Counted from the stretch's first letter, positions 9,700 through 18,738 are shown. The stretch is 64,000 bases of DNA from Streptomyces melanogenes (GCF_014649795.1 NZ_BMTS01000006.1:186001-250000); one strand, 5' to 3'. Numbers and translations: made by a program. The notes: generated from the letters alone by a model not told the origin.

Positions 9700-10761
9700 A
9701 TGACGCAGCCACAGACACTCACGGCCGGAGCCAGACTGACCGGGGCACTCCTGTGTGCCTTCCTCGCGCTGCTCGCGGCCGCCTGGATCGCCCGCGACAT
9801 CCACGCCGCCCGCAGCATGGGCGACCTGTGGTGGTTCTGGACCGGCGCGCCCAAGCGCGGCGGCCGCGCCCCGCTGACCACCGGCATCCTCGACCCGGTC
9901 CTGCTCGTGGTCTACGCGGTGGCGGCGGCGGTGGTGCCCCGCTCGCCGTCCGCCGCGGCCGTGCTGTGCAGTGTCGGCGCGGTCACCGCGGCGCTGCGGG
10001 TCTCCTCGCTGTGGGTGCTGCACGACGACTGGACGGACACGACCGCCCTGCACGACCTGCGCCGGCGGGCCCTGCTCAGCACCTTCGCGGCGCTCGCGGC
10101 CGGGCTCGCCCTGGTGATCACGGCCGCCGCCGGACGCAGACCCGACGCCGCCCCCGGACCGAGGCCGCGGGCCAGGCCCGGCGCGGGCGCCGGGACCACC
10201 GCGTTCCTGCTGCTCGGCGCGGCCGGTCTGGTGGCGGTGGCCTGGGAGATCTACTGGGCCGTGGAACTGCCCGGCGACGTCTACGAGACGCGGTTCACCG
10301 GCAAGCACCTGCCGCTGCTGTGGATGCCCGGCGGCTGGGCGTCCCTCGTCCTCGCGGCGATCGCCCTGACGGCCGCGGGCGGCGGCCTGGCGCGAGCCGT
10401 CTACGTACGGCCGCTCGGCCTGGTGGCGGCCGCCTTCCTCGCCTCCTCCGGCGCCATCGGGATCTCGCTGGCCGTACGGTTCGAACTGCTCGACCACTTC
10501 GGGGACTTGGAGACCAGCGCCCAGCTCCAGGTCGTGACGTGGTTCTTCCAAGTGGCCGCCGGTCTCGCCCTGATCCCGGTGCTCGCCCGGCGCGGCCCCG
10601 AGGACCCGGCGGGCGTGCCCGGGACGCCGTGGTCCCCGGCCTACCCGCCGTACGCGCCCCACCCGCCCCAGGGGCCGCAGGACAGCCCCGGCGGCTTCGG
10701 CCCGCCGCCCCAGGGCTTCGGGTCGCCCCCGCCGCCGTCCTCCCCGCCGCCCGGCTGGTGA
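9700..10761 (+). CDS. Multi-spanning membrane protein of unknown function with Pro-rich C-terminal tail
   Basis: 353 residues from the ATG at 9700 (MTQPQTLTAGARLTG). The frame is open to a TTG at 9490, but those 70 residues are Arg/Pro-rich and look non-coding. About eight hydrophobic segments are visible, starting at LLCAFLALLAAAWIARDI and ending at FFQVAAGLALIPVLA. A cytoplasmic or external tail of about 45 residues rich in Pro, Gly and Gln follows. I do not recognise a family. It converges on the DPP4 gene with only 26 bp between stops. The start remains moderately uncertain because AAGGGG is almost adjacent to the ATG. Confidence 0.7.
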   Translation: MTQPQTLTAGARLTGALLCAFLALLAAAWIARDIHAARSMGDLWWFWTGAPKRGGRAPLTTGILDPVLLVVYAVAAAVVPRSPSAAAVLCSVGAVTAALRVSSLWVLHDDWTDTTALHDLRRRALLSTFAALAAGLALVITAAAGRRPDAAPGPRPRARPGAGAGTTAFLLLGAAGLVAVAWEIYWAVELPGDVYETRFTGKHLPLLWMPGGWASLVLAAIALTAAGGGLARAVYVRPLGLVAAAFLASSGAIGISLAVRFELLDHFGDLETSAQLQVVTWFFQVAAGLALIPVLARRGPEDPAGVPGTPWSPAYPPYAPHPPQGPQDSPGGFGPPPQGFGSPPPPSSPPPGW

Positions 10762-10787
10762 GGTGCGCGGGCGGCGGAGGGCGGGGC

Positions 10788-12917
10788 TCAGATCCCCAAC
10801 GAGCGCTTCAGGAAGTCCACTTGGAGCAGCAGGAGGTTCTCCGCCACCTGCTCCTGCGGGGTCATGTGCGTCACGCCCGTCAGCGGCAGCACCTCGTGGG
10901 GGCGTCCGGCGGCGAGCAGGGCCGAGGAGAGCCGCAGGGTGTGCGCGGCCACCACGTTGTCGTCCGCCAGACCGTGGATGAGCATCAACGGCCGGTGCTG
11001 CTCGGCCACTTGGGACAGCCCGGAGTCGGTGACCAGCGAGTTCGCCTCGTACACCGAAGGGCTGCCCTGCGGGTCGCCGAGGTAGCGCTCGGTGTAGTGG
11101 GTGTCGTAGAGCCGCCAGTCGGTCACCGGCGCGCCCGCGATCCCCGCGTGGAAGACGTCGGGGCGGCGCAGCACCGCGAGCGCCGACAGATAGCCGCCGT
11201 AGGACCAGCCGCGCATCGCCACCCGGCCCAGATCCAGCGGGAAGGCGCCCGCGAGGCCGTGCAGCGCCTCGATCTGGTCGTCGAGGGTGAGCGTGAAGTC
11301 GTCCCGGATCGCCTTCTCCCAGCCGGGGGAGCGGCCGGGGGCGCCGCGCCCGTCGGCCACGATCACCGCGAACCCCTGGTCCGCGAACCACTGCGAGGTG
11401 AGATGGGCGTTGTGGGCGGCGTAGACCCGCGGGCCGTGGGGGCCGCCGTACGGGTCCATCAACACGGGAAGGGGACCGTCCGATTCCGAGTAGTCGGTGG
11501 GGAGCAGTACGGCGCATGGGATCCGCCGTGCGCCCCCCTCGGTCAGCCGGACCCGGGCCGTGAGCACGGGAGTCTCCGCGTACGAGTCGACCACCGCGAC
11601 CGTCTTGCCGTCCCGCTCGACCCGGACCGTGGTGCCCGGGCTGTCCGGACGGGCCGAAGTGAGAACCGTCACCGGTCCGCCCCGGACCGCCGAGTGCACC
11701 CCGGCACCCTCCGAAACCCGCTCGATACCCAGCTCGTTGACCCGGTACACATGGATCTCGCCGGTTTCGGGGGCACGGGCCGCCTCGCCGGCCGACGCCG
11801 AGACCAGGATGTCGTCGTCCCCGATGTCGAGCACGGCCCGGATCTGCAGCTGCCCTCCGGTCAGCGGACGGTCGCCCGCCGCGAGCACGCGCGCCCCGCC
11901 CTCGTCCGCGATCCGCACCAGCCGTCCGTCCGGCGCCCAGGCCGGGACGCCGGGGAAAAGATCGAGCCACACCGCGTCCTCGTCCGCGTGGACGGTCCGG
12001 GTCGTCCCGGAGGCGGTGTCCACGGTCAGGTGCAGCTGCACCCGCTGGTCCCGGGCCTGCACCAGGAGCAGCGGCGCCCCCGCCGCCGACCAGTGCACCC
12101 GCGCCAGATACGGGTAGCGCACCCGGTCCCAGACGACCTCGGTCCGGGAGCCGTCGAGCCCGTACAGGAACAGCCGGACCTCGGCGTTGGGCGTGCCCGC
12201 CGCCGGGTAGGCGACCCGCTGCGGCTCGCGGTCGGGGTTGGCCGGGTCGGAGATCCACCAGCGCCGTACGGGGCTCTCGTCGGCCCGCGCCACGAGCAGG
12301 GCGTCCCCGTCGGGGGACCACCAGTAGCCGCGCGGGCGGTCCATCTCCTCGGCCGCGATGAACTCCGCGAGCCCGTAGGTGATCTCCGGCGACTCCGGCT
12401 CGGCCAGCGCCCGGTCGCCCTCGCCGTCCGCCCCGGTGACCCGCAGGGCGCCCCGCGCCACATAGGCCACCAGACGGCCGTCCGGCGAGGGCCTCGGGTC
12501 GATCACCGGGCCGGGAACGGGGAGTTCACGGGTGGTCCCGGCCCGCAGCTCGGCCGTGAACAGCCGGCCCGAGAGCGCGAACACGGCCAGCTCCACCGCC
12601 GCGTCCGTCGCGTAGCCGACGATGCCGGCACCACCTTCGCGGCTGCGCTCGCGCCGCGCCTTCTCCTCCTCCGAGAGCTCCTCGGAGGCACCGCCGAGGA
12701 GCGCCCGGGGGTCCGCCGCGAGCCGTTCGCGCGCGCCGTCCGCCAGATCGAGCACCCAGAGGCTGTTGGCCGGATCCGTACCCCCTGGCGCCCTCAGGAA
12801 GGCCACCCGGCTGCCGTCCGGGGCCACCGAGAAGGCGCGGGGCGCACCGAGCGTGAAGCGCTGGGTCCTGGCGTACTGACGGGGAAACGAGGTCTTTCCG
12901 GGGGCAATTGAGGTCAT
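10788..12917 (-). CDS. S9 family prolyl oligopeptidase / dipeptidyl peptidase IV
   Basis: 709 residues. The N-terminal two thirds form a DPP4-type beta-propeller; the C-terminal peptidase S9 alpha/beta-hydrolase domain carries the nucleophile motif GWSYGGY (Ser572), the acid in HGLADDN and the His in GVTHMTP (His684). There is no signal peptide, so it is probably cytoplasmic. It would cleave N-terminal dipeptides with Pro or Ala at position two, fitting a role next to peptide importers (inference). The start ATG at 12917 has no ribosome site but has TAGGTT 6 nt upstream, consistent with a leaderless transcript. Confidence 0.9.
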   Translation of the reverse strand: MTSIAPGKTSFPRQYARTQRFTLGAPRAFSVAPDGSRVAFLRAPGGTDPANSLWVLDLADGARERLAADPRALLGGASEELSEEEKARRERSREGGAGIVGYATDAAVELAVFALSGRLFTAELRAGTTRELPVPGPVIDPRPSPDGRLVAYVARGALRVTGADGEGDRALAEPESPEITYGLAEFIAAEEMDRPRGYWWSPDGDALLVARADESPVRRWWISDPANPDREPQRVAYPAAGTPNAEVRLFLYGLDGSRTEVVWDRVRYPYLARVHWSAAGAPLLLVQARDQRVQLHLTVDTASGTTRTVHADEDAVWLDLFPGVPAWAPDGRLVRIADEGGARVLAAGDRPLTGGQLQIRAVLDIGDDDILVSASAGEAARAPETGEIHVYRVNELGIERVSEGAGVHSAVRGGPVTVLTSARPDSPGTTVRVERDGKTVAVVDSYAETPVLTARVRLTEGGARRIPCAVLLPTDYSESDGPLPVLMDPYGGPHGPRVYAAHNAHLTSQWFADQGFAVIVADGRGAPGRSPGWEKAIRDDFTLTLDDQIEALHGLAGAFPLDLGRVAMRGWSYGGYLSALAVLRRPDVFHAGIAGAPVTDWRLYDTHYTERYLGDPQGSPSVYEANSLVTDSGLSQVAEQHRPLMLIHGLADDNVVAAHTLRLSSALLAAGRPHEVLPLTGVTHMTPQEQVAENLLLLQVDFLKRSLGI

Positions 12918-12923
12918 GGGGCG

Positions 12924-12929
12924 AACCTA
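12924..12929 (-). promoter_or_regulatory. -10 box (TAGGTT) for a leaderless DPP4 transcript
   Basis: On the - strand TAGGTT is separated from the ATG by exactly 6 nt, placing the transcription start at or next to the start codon. No Shine-Dalgarno sequence is present. Confidence 0.5.
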
Positions 12930-13119
12930 GCGGCACCCGTCCGCACCTGCTCGTACGTGGGGGGTGTGCGCCCCTTGTGCGCCCGTGCACCGATCAATGC
13001 GTTCCGCCGGATAGTTATGATCCATAGTGGGGGGTGGGTATGACTCTGCATGCCCCCTGGCACGCTGCTCTGCCCCTACCGACTGGCTCTGCCCGACCGA
13101 CAGATGGAGGTGAACCGCC

Positions 13120-13314
13120 GTGGCACTCTCGATTTCGGCGGTGGTGCTGCTGGCGATCATCGTCTTCCTGCTGGTCAGGAAGTCCGGGCTGAAGGCCGGA
13201 CACGCGGTGGTCTGCACTCTGCTCGGCTTCTACCTCGCCAGCTCGTCCATGGCCCCCACCATCAACGACCTCTCCAACAACGTCGCGGGCATGATCAGCG
13301 ACATCAAGTTCTGA
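13120..13314 (+). CDS. Small single-helix membrane protein, conserved type
   Basis: 64 residues from GTG at 13120, with GGAGG at 13105-13109 (10 nt spacing) supporting the start. An N-terminal hydrophobic helix (LSISAVVLLAIIVFLLVRK) is followed by a short basic turn and a second moderately hydrophobic stretch (VVCTLLGFYLASSSMAP). The polar end is NDLSNNVAGMISDIKF. The good ribosome site and third-position GC make it a genuine gene. Proteins of this look are common and uncharacterised in Streptomyces. It lies directly upstream of mshB but is separated from it by a hairpin, so it is probably transcribed on its own. Confidence 0.75.
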   Translation: MALSISAVVLLAIIVFLLVRKSGLKAGHAVVCTLLGFYLASSSMAPTINDLSNNVAGMISDIKF

Positions 13315-13350
13315 CGGTCGCGCCACCGCCCGGCGCGGCCGGGGGATCCG

Positions 13351-13375
13351 AGGCATGCCGCCGCGCGGCATGCCT
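13351..13375 (+). terminator. Hairpin terminator after the 64-residue membrane protein gene
   Basis: Perfect 10-bp stem AGGCATGCCG / CGGCATGCCT with a 5-nt loop. It sits 36 bp after the stop codon and immediately before the mshB -10 box. Confidence 0.6.
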
Positions 13376-13377
13376 CG

Positions 13378-13383
13378 TAGGCT
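13378..13383 (+). promoter_or_regulatory. -10 box (TAGGCT) for leaderless mshB
   Basis: TAGGCT is followed by 7 nt and then the mshB ATG, with no Shine-Dalgarno sequence. This geometry is typical of leaderless actinobacterial mRNAs. The terminator hairpin occupies the -35 area. Confidence 0.5.
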
Positions 13384-13390
13384 GTCCCGT

Positions 13391-14281
13391 ATGACGGACC
13401 TCCCCGCCCGGCGGCTGCTCCTGGTGCACGCCCACCCCGACGACGAGTCGATCAACAACGGCGCCACCATGGCCCGCTATGCCGCCGAAGGCGCGCTGGT
13501 CACGCTGGTGACCTGCACCCTCGGCGAGGAGGGCGAGGTCATCCCGGCCGATCTGGCGCACCTCGCCGCCGACCGCGACGACCGCCTCGGCGCCCACCGC
13601 GTCGGCGAACTCGCGGCCGCGATGAAGGAGCTGGGGGTCACCGACCACCGCTTCCTCGGCGGCCCCGGCCGCTTCCGCGACTCCGGGATGATGGGCGTGG
13701 AGCAGAACCGCCGCCCGGGCGCCTTCTGGAACACCGACGTGGACGACGCGGCCCCGCACCTGGTCGAGGTGATCCGCGAGGTCCGCCCGCAGGTCCTGGT
13801 GACGTACGACCCGAACGGCGGGTACGGCCACCCCGACCACATCCAGGCCCACCGGGTCGCGATGCGCGCCGCCGAACTGGCCGCCGAACCCACTTACCGC
13901 CCCGACCTCGGGGAGCCGCACACCGTCGCCAAGACGTACTGGAACCGGGTGCCCCGCTCGGTGGCCGAGGCCGGGTTCGCCCGGCTGCGCGCCTCCGGGG
14001 CCTCCTTCCCCGGGATCGCCGACGTCGCCGACGTGCCAGGTGTCGTCGAGGACGACCGGATCACCGCCGAGATCGACGGCGCCGCCCACGCCGGGGCCAA
14101 GGCCGCCGCGATGCGCGCGCACGTCACGCAGATCGCCGTGGACGGCCCGTTCTTCGCGCTCTCCAACGACCTGGGCCAGCCGCTCTTCTCGGTCGAGTAC
14201 TACGAGTTGGTCGACGGCGAGTCCGGCGCCCCGGCCGGAGAGCGCGAGCACGACCTGTTCGCGGGGGTGGACGCCCGATGA
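13391..14281 (+). CDS. mshB: N-acetyl-GlcN-Ins deacetylase MshB (mycothiol biosynthesis)
   Basis: 296 residues from the ATG at 13391. It belongs to the LmbE/PIG-L zinc deacetylase family. The N-terminal motif HAHPDDES supplies zinc ligands His15 and Asp18, and HPDH in GGYGHPDHIQAHR supplies the third. MshB removes the acetyl group from GlcNAc-Ins, the second dedicated step of mycothiol synthesis in actinobacteria. The mycothiol-conjugate amidase Mca is a close paralogue, but the length and the GRFRDSGMMG region fit MshB better. It overlaps the next gene by 4 bp (ATGA). Confidence 0.9.
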   Translation: MTDLPARRLLLVHAHPDDESINNGATMARYAAEGALVTLVTCTLGEEGEVIPADLAHLAADRDDRLGAHRVGELAAAMKELGVTDHRFLGGPGRFRDSGMMGVEQNRRPGAFWNTDVDDAAPHLVEVIREVRPQVLVTYDPNGGYGHPDHIQAHRVAMRAAELAAEPTYRPDLGEPHTVAKTYWNRVPRSVAEAGFARLRASGASFPGIADVADVPGVVEDDRITAEIDGAAHAGAKAAAMRAHVTQIAVDGPFFALSNDLGQPLFSVEYYELVDGESGAPAGEREHDLFAGVDAR

Positions 14282-14682
14282 GTACTTCGTCCCGTACGTC
14301 CGGTCCGTCCGTCAACTCCCGTACGGCGGGCGCCCGCCCCGGGCGGATCGCCGCCTTCCTGGGCCTGTTCGTGCTCGGCGCGCTCACCGGGGCCGCGGGC
14401 GCGCTCGTCCAAGCCGCCTGGTTCCCCGGCGGGTTGCTGCTCTCGCTTGCCGCCGCGGCCGGACTGTTCTACGTCGGTACCAACCTGACGAGCAGCCGGG
14501 GCGGGGTCGGTGCGGCGGGCGCCGGATGGCTGGTTGCCGTGCTGTTCCTGACCGCCACCCGGCCCGAAGGCGACTTCGTCTTCGGCGCGGGACTGGGTTC
14601 GTACGTCTTCCTGCTCGGCGGGATGGCCGCGGCTGTGATCTGTGCCACGGTCGGCGTCCTGGTGCAACCGCCCCGCGATTAG
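14278..14682 (+). CDS. Small membrane protein of DUF6113 type, coupled to mshB
   Basis: 134 residues. The ATG overlaps the mshB stop (ATGA), so translation is coupled. After a Ser/Arg-rich N-terminus of about 20 residues there are four hydrophobic segments: IAAFLGLFVLGALTGAAG, PGGLLLSLAAAAGLF, VGAAGAGWLVAVLFL and YVFLLGGMAAAVICATVGVL. Function is unknown. The pairing with mshB is what I recall in other Streptomyces, where the family is called DUF6113. A role in mycothiol metabolism is only inferred from the coupling. Confidence 0.8.
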   Translation: MSTSSRTSGPSVNSRTAGARPGRIAAFLGLFVLGALTGAAGALVQAAWFPGGLLLSLAAAAGLFYVGTNLTSSRGGVGAAGAGWLVAVLFLTATRPEGDFVFGAGLGSYVFLLGGMAAAVICATVGVLVQPPRD

Positions 14683-14865
14683 CTCCGACTTGGCAAGTGA
14701 CGTGCGCGGTCGCGGTGGCGCAGTACAGGGTGTGGTGCCCCGCTTCCCCGGGCCGTCCGGTGCTTCCCCGCGACGGCCAGTATGGTGGTGCGCGCCGCCG
14801 AGCCGCCCGCACAGAGGAATTCGAGACAAGAGCGGGTGGCGGAGCCGATCGGGAGAGAACCTGCC

Positions 14866-16911
14866 TTGAGTCGTGAAACTGACAGTTCGACCTCCGGCCC
14901 CCAGGGGCGCGGCGGAGCTGCGTACCCGTCGGGTACCCCGCCGTACGGAACGCCGCACTCTCCGGCGCACGACGCCCCGGAAGCCGCCGTCGCCGAGCCG
15001 GACGAGCCGAAGACCGAGACCACGCTGACGACGCGGATCCGGATCAACATCCCCGGGTCCCGGCCCATCCCGCCGGTCGTGATGAGAACGCCGGTCAGCG
15101 ACGCCGACAAGGCGTCCGCCGCCGAGAGCGAGCGCGCGCAGGCCGCCGAGGCCCAGGAGGCGGCCGCGGCCGCCGCGCCCGCGGGCGAGGACAAGCCGGC
15201 CAGCGACTGGTTCGCGCCCCGCAAGGCGGGCTCCGGCGCGACCCCGCCGTCCGGCACGCCGCGCCAGAACCTCCCGTACTTCTCGGACGGCCCGCAGAGC
15301 GCGCCCGCCGACGGCTCGGCCACGGGTTCCTTCGCGCGGCCGGAGAGCAACGGCGCCAACGGCTTCGCCCCCGCCCCCGCCCCCGAGGCCGACGGCTTCC
15401 GCCCCGGCACCGCCTCCGCCAACGGCTCGGCCCGCTCCGCGCTCGCCGGGAACGGCGGCCCCGCCGGGCCCACCACCGGCCCGGTCACCGGCACCGCCGC
15501 GCTGCCCACCCGCCCGGTCGGCAGCCGCAAGGGCCAGCAGCGGCTCGGCGGCGCGCCCGCCGGCCCGCAGGGCACCCCGAGCCACGGGACCCCGGTCCTG
15601 GGTGCGCAAGGTCCCAGCGGTACGCCGAGTCACGGCACCCCGGTCCTGGGCGCCCAGGGCGGGCGGCCCGGGCCCGTGGCGCCGCCCGTGCCCCGGATGT
15701 CCGACGACACGGCGATCCTGACCCCGCAGGCACCTGCCCCGGTGCCGGGGGCCGGAAGCGGTGGGGGCAACGCGGCCCCGCCGGCCGGGCATGTCTCGGG
15801 GGACACGCTGACCAGCGGGATCCCCGTCGTACCGGCGGAGAACCGTTCCGCGTTCGCGCCCGGCGGCACGGGTCCCGACCTCACGCCGCGGCTTCCGGAC
15901 GGGCCGCGCGCGGCGGAGGAGCCGCCCGCCCCGGCCCGTACGACCCCGTCCGCGCCCGCCAAGAAGAAGGGCCGCTCCAAGCTGGTCCTGCTCGGCGTCG
16001 CGGCCTTCGTGCTCGCCGGTGTCGCGTACGGCGCGGGTCTGCTGCTCAACCACTCCGAGGTCCCCAAGGGCACCACGGTCCTGGGCGTCGACATCGGTGG
16101 CGGCAGCAAGGAGCAGGCCGTCGCCAAGCTCGACGCCACGCTCGGCAAGCGCGCGGCCCAGCCGCTGCGGCTCACCGTCGACGGCAAGAAGGAGACGCTC
16201 GCGCCGGACAAGGCGGGCCTCACCTTCGACGGCCAGGCGACCGTGCGCAACGCGGCGGGCAGCGACTACAACCCGGTCTCCGTGATCTCCTCGCTCTTCG
16301 GCGGCAAGCGCGTCGCCGAGCCGGTCATCCCGGTCGACGAGGAGAAGCTGGGCGTGGCGCTGACCGACCTGGCGGGCGCCTCGGGCTCGGCGGTCGAGGG
16401 CACGATCAAGTTCGTCCCGGGCAAGGCCGTGGCCGTACCCGGCAAGGCGGGCAAGTCGCTCGACGTCAACCGCTCGATGATCTCGGTCAAGGACGCCTAC
16501 CGGGCGCAGGTCGAGACTGGCAAGCCCAACGAGGTGCAGCTGCCGGTCGCCGCCCGCCAGCCGACCGTCACCCAGGCCGAGATCGACCGGGCGATGAACG
16601 AGTTCGCCAAGCCCGCGATGTCCAACCTGATCACCGTCAAGGCGGGCGGCAAGCAGATCAACTTCGGCCCGCAGAAGTCGCTCCCGAAGATCCTTTCGAT
16701 GAAGCCGATCGAGGGCAAGCTGGTCGAGGTCTACGACAAGAAGGCCATCGAGCAGCTCATGGGCAGCACCTTCAACGGGGTGATGATCACCAAGGGTGAC
16801 GGCCAGAAGCACCAGCTGACGGCCGACGACGTGGCCAAGGCGATGCAGGGCGCCCTGCGCGGCAAGACCCCGGCGGAGCGCAGCGTGACGATCGCCCTGA
16901 ACCCGAGCTGA
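14866..16911 (+). CDS. Membrane-anchored protein with peptidoglycan-binding-like (YoaR/VanW-type PG_binding_4) domain
   Basis: 681 residues from TTG at 14866 (LSRETDSSTSG). GGGAGAG at 14851-14857 supports this start over the in-frame ATG at 14782. Residues 1-370 are Pro/Gly/Ala-rich and probably disordered and cytoplasmic, with an exact tandem repeat GTPSHGTPVLGAQG. One transmembrane helix follows at about 371-393 (LVLLGVAAFVLAGVAYGAG). The external part carries PG_binding_4-like sequence (VLGVDIGGGSKEQAVAKLDA). An envelope role is likely but the substrate is unknown. A hairpin follows the gene. Confidence 0.82.
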   Translation: MSRETDSSTSGPQGRGGAAYPSGTPPYGTPHSPAHDAPEAAVAEPDEPKTETTLTTRIRINIPGSRPIPPVVMRTPVSDADKASAAESERAQAAEAQEAAAAAAPAGEDKPASDWFAPRKAGSGATPPSGTPRQNLPYFSDGPQSAPADGSATGSFARPESNGANGFAPAPAPEADGFRPGTASANGSARSALAGNGGPAGPTTGPVTGTAALPTRPVGSRKGQQRLGGAPAGPQGTPSHGTPVLGAQGPSGTPSHGTPVLGAQGGRPGPVAPPVPRMSDDTAILTPQAPAPVPGAGSGGGNAAPPAGHVSGDTLTSGIPVVPAENRSAFAPGGTGPDLTPRLPDGPRAAEEPPAPARTTPSAPAKKKGRSKLVLLGVAAFVLAGVAYGAGLLLNHSEVPKGTTVLGVDIGGGSKEQAVAKLDATLGKRAAQPLRLTVDGKKETLAPDKAGLTFDGQATVRNAAGSDYNPVSVISSLFGGKRVAEPVIPVDEEKLGVALTDLAGASGSAVEGTIKFVPGKAVAVPGKAGKSLDVNRSMISVKDAYRAQVETGKPNEVQLPVAARQPTVTQAEIDRAMNEFAKPAMSNLITVKAGGKQINFGPQKSLPKILSMKPIEGKLVEVYDKKAIEQLMGSTFNGVMITKGDGQKHQLTADDVAKAMQGALRGKTPAERSVTIALNPS

Positions 16912-16952
16912 CCGGTCGGTCCGAACCCGAGCTGACCTGCGGTTCCGCACCC

Positions 16953-16983
16953 GGCCCCCGTACGCCCCACGTGTACGGGGGCC
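16953..16983 (+). terminator. Hairpin terminator after the PG-binding-like gene
   Basis: 11-bp perfect stem GGCCCCCGTAC / GTACGGGGGCC with a 9-nt loop, 41 bp after the stop. Confidence 0.65.
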
Positions 16984-16985
16984 GT

Positions 16986-17013
16986 GTCATGCCGTCCGCA
17001 TGACATCTGTCAT
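16986..17013 (+). promoter_or_regulatory. Putative operator: overlapping TCATG/CATGA and ATGACA-TC-TGTCAT palindromes
   Basis: Two nested dyads lie 60-87 nt before the ABC ATPase gene: GTCATGC-N5-GCATGAC and ATGACA-TC-TGTCAT (17000-17013), sharing a half-site. Such short-arm palindromes suit a dimeric NarL/DesR-type response regulator. One is encoded at the end of this gene set (20150-20755), suggesting autoregulation of the ABC exporter (inference). Confidence 0.5.
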
Positions 17014-17072
17014 CCGACACCCACGACACCCGGCACTGCCCCCGCCACGGCCCCGCGGGCGAACCTTGGGGC

Positions 17073-17996
17073 ATGACCACAACCACCTCCACCTCCACTT
17101 CCGTGGTGAGCTTCGCGCACGTGAGCAAGAGCTACGGCGACGTCCACGCCGTCGCCGACCTCTCCCTGGAGCTGCACCCCGGCGAGACGGTCGCGCTGCT
17201 CGGGCCGAACGGCGCGGGCAAGTCGTCCACGCTCGACCTGCTGCTCGGGCTGCGGGGCGCCGACTCGGGCGCCGTGCGCCTCTTCGGCACCACGCCCGAG
17301 CAGGCCATCAAGGACGGCCGGGTCGGCGCGATGCTCCAGAGCGGCGGTCTGATGGAGGAGGTCAAGGTCCGCGAGCTGGTGAAGCTCGCCTGCGACCTGC
17401 ACCCGCGTCCGCACCCCGTCGAGGAGGTCCTGGACCGCGCGGGCATCGCGCAGATCGCCGACCGGACGGTCAACAAGCTCTCCGGCGGCCAGGAGCAGCG
17501 CGTCCGCTTCGCGCTCGCCACCGCCGGCGCCAACGACCTGATCGTCCTGGACGAGCCGACCACCGGCATGGACGTCACCGCCCGCCAGGCGTTCTGGGCG
17601 ACCATGCGCGAGCAGGCGCAGCAGGGCCGTACGGTCCTGTTCGCCACCCACTACCTGGAGGAGGCGGACGCGATCGCGGACCGCGTCCTGGTCCTGCACA
17701 AGGGCCGGCTGCTCGCCGACGGCACCGCGTCCGAGATCAAGGCGAAGGCCGGCGCCCGCCGGATCGCCTTCGACCTGGAGGGCGCCATCGACGAGGGCGT
17801 GCTGCGCGAGCTGCCCTTCCTGACCTCGTTCGACGTCTCGGGCCGCACGGTCCGCCTCCAGTCCACCGACGCCGACGCCACCGTCCACGCGCTCTACGGG
17901 CTGAGCCTGTACCCCCGCAACCTCGAAGTCGCGGGCCTCGGCCTGGAGCAGGCCTTCGTCGCCATCACCGAGGCCGAGGAGGCCAGGACCGCATGA
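17073..17996 (+). CDS. ABC-2 type exporter ATP-binding protein
   Basis: 307 residues. Motifs: Walker A GPNGAGKS, Q-loop LQSGG, signature LSGGQEQR, Walker B LIVLDEPTTGMD and H-loop ATHYLEEAD. The C-terminal part after residue 220 resembles the regulatory tail of CcmA/DrrA-type ATPases. It pairs with the ABC-2 permease whose ATG overlaps its stop by 4 bp. The start ATG at 17073 follows CTTGGGG. Linkage to a histidine kinase and NarL-type regulator is the common actinobacterial and Bacillus arrangement for lipid- or drug-responsive exporters; the substrate is unknown. Confidence 0.9.
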   Translation: MTTTTSTSTSVVSFAHVSKSYGDVHAVADLSLELHPGETVALLGPNGAGKSSTLDLLLGLRGADSGAVRLFGTTPEQAIKDGRVGAMLQSGGLMEEVKVRELVKLACDLHPRPHPVEEVLDRAGIAQIADRTVNKLSGGQEQRVRFALATAGANDLIVLDEPTTGMDVTARQAFWATMREQAQQGRTVLFATHYLEEADAIADRVLVLHKGRLLADGTASEIKAKAGARRIAFDLEGAIDEGVLRELPFLTSFDVSGRTVRLQSTDADATVHALYGLSLYPRNLEVAGLGLEQAFVAITEAEEARTA

Positions 17997-18733
17997 ACAC
18001 GCTGATCAAGCTCGAAATCACCCGCACCCTGCGGAACAAGAAGTTCATGTTCTTCTCGGTGATCTACCCCTCCGCGCTCTATCTGCTGATCTCCGGCTCG
18101 CAGAACACCACGGACAAGATCGGCGGCACCGATCTGACCTTCCCGGCCTTCTTCATGGTCTCGATGGCCTCGTTCGGCGCGATCACCGCCGTCCTGATGG
18201 GCAACAGCGAGAAGATCGCCAAGGAGCGCGAGAAGGGCTGGGTGCGCCAGCTGCGGCTGACCGCGCTGCCCGGCCGCGGCTACGTGCTGGCGAAGATCGC
18301 CAGCGCCGCCGTGGTCACCCTGCCCTGCATCGTGGTGGTCTTCCTGGTCGCGGCGACCGTCAAGGACGTGCGGTTCGACGCCTGGCAGTGGCTGGCGCTG
18401 ACCGGCGCCATCTGGGCCGGCTCGCTCTGCTTCGCCGCGCTCGGCGTGGCCATCGGCTACCTCGCCAGCGGTGACGCGGTCCGCCCGATCACGATGATCA
18501 TCTACTTCGGCCTGTCCATCCTGGGCGGCCTGTGGATGCCGACGACGACGTTCGCGCCCTGGCTCCAGTCGCTCGCCAAGTGGCTGCCCACCCACGCGTA
18601 CGCTGCGCTCGGGCAGGCCATCGAGGCGGGCAACGCCCCGGATGCCAAGGACGTGGCCGTCCTCGCCGCCTACTTCCTGCTGTTCGCGGGCGGCGCGGCC
18701 TGGCTGTACCGGAAGGACACCCTGAAGGCGTGA
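17993..18733 (+). CDS. ABC-2 type exporter permease
   Basis: 246 residues; ATG at 17993 overlaps the ATPase stop (ATGA). An N-terminal amphipathic stretch (LIKLEITRTLRNKKFMFFSV) leads into about six transmembrane segments. The conserved cytoplasmic EKGWVRQLRLTALPGRGYVL loop lies between helices 2 and 3. The final helix ends in AAWLYRKDTLKA. It is the membrane partner of the preceding ATPase. The histidine kinase gene begins 5 bp after its stop (or overlaps it if the earlier GTG at 18730 is used). Confidence 0.9.
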   Translation: MNTLIKLEITRTLRNKKFMFFSVIYPSALYLLISGSQNTTDKIGGTDLTFPAFFMVSMASFGAITAVLMGNSEKIAKEREKGWVRQLRLTALPGRGYVLAKIASAAVVTLPCIVVVFLVAATVKDVRFDAWQWLALTGAIWAGSLCFAALGVAIGYLASGDAVRPITMIIYFGLSILGGLWMPTTTFAPWLQSLAKWLPTHAYAALGQAIEAGNAPDAKDVAVLAAYFLLFAGGAAWLYRKDTLKA

Positions 18734-18738
18734 CGAGC

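Noticed and set aside
15562..15650. Tandem DNA repeat near 15.6 kb as a mobile or regulatory element
   Set aside because: It simply encodes the repeated GTPSHGTPVLGAQG segment in the disordered part of the PG-binding-like protein.
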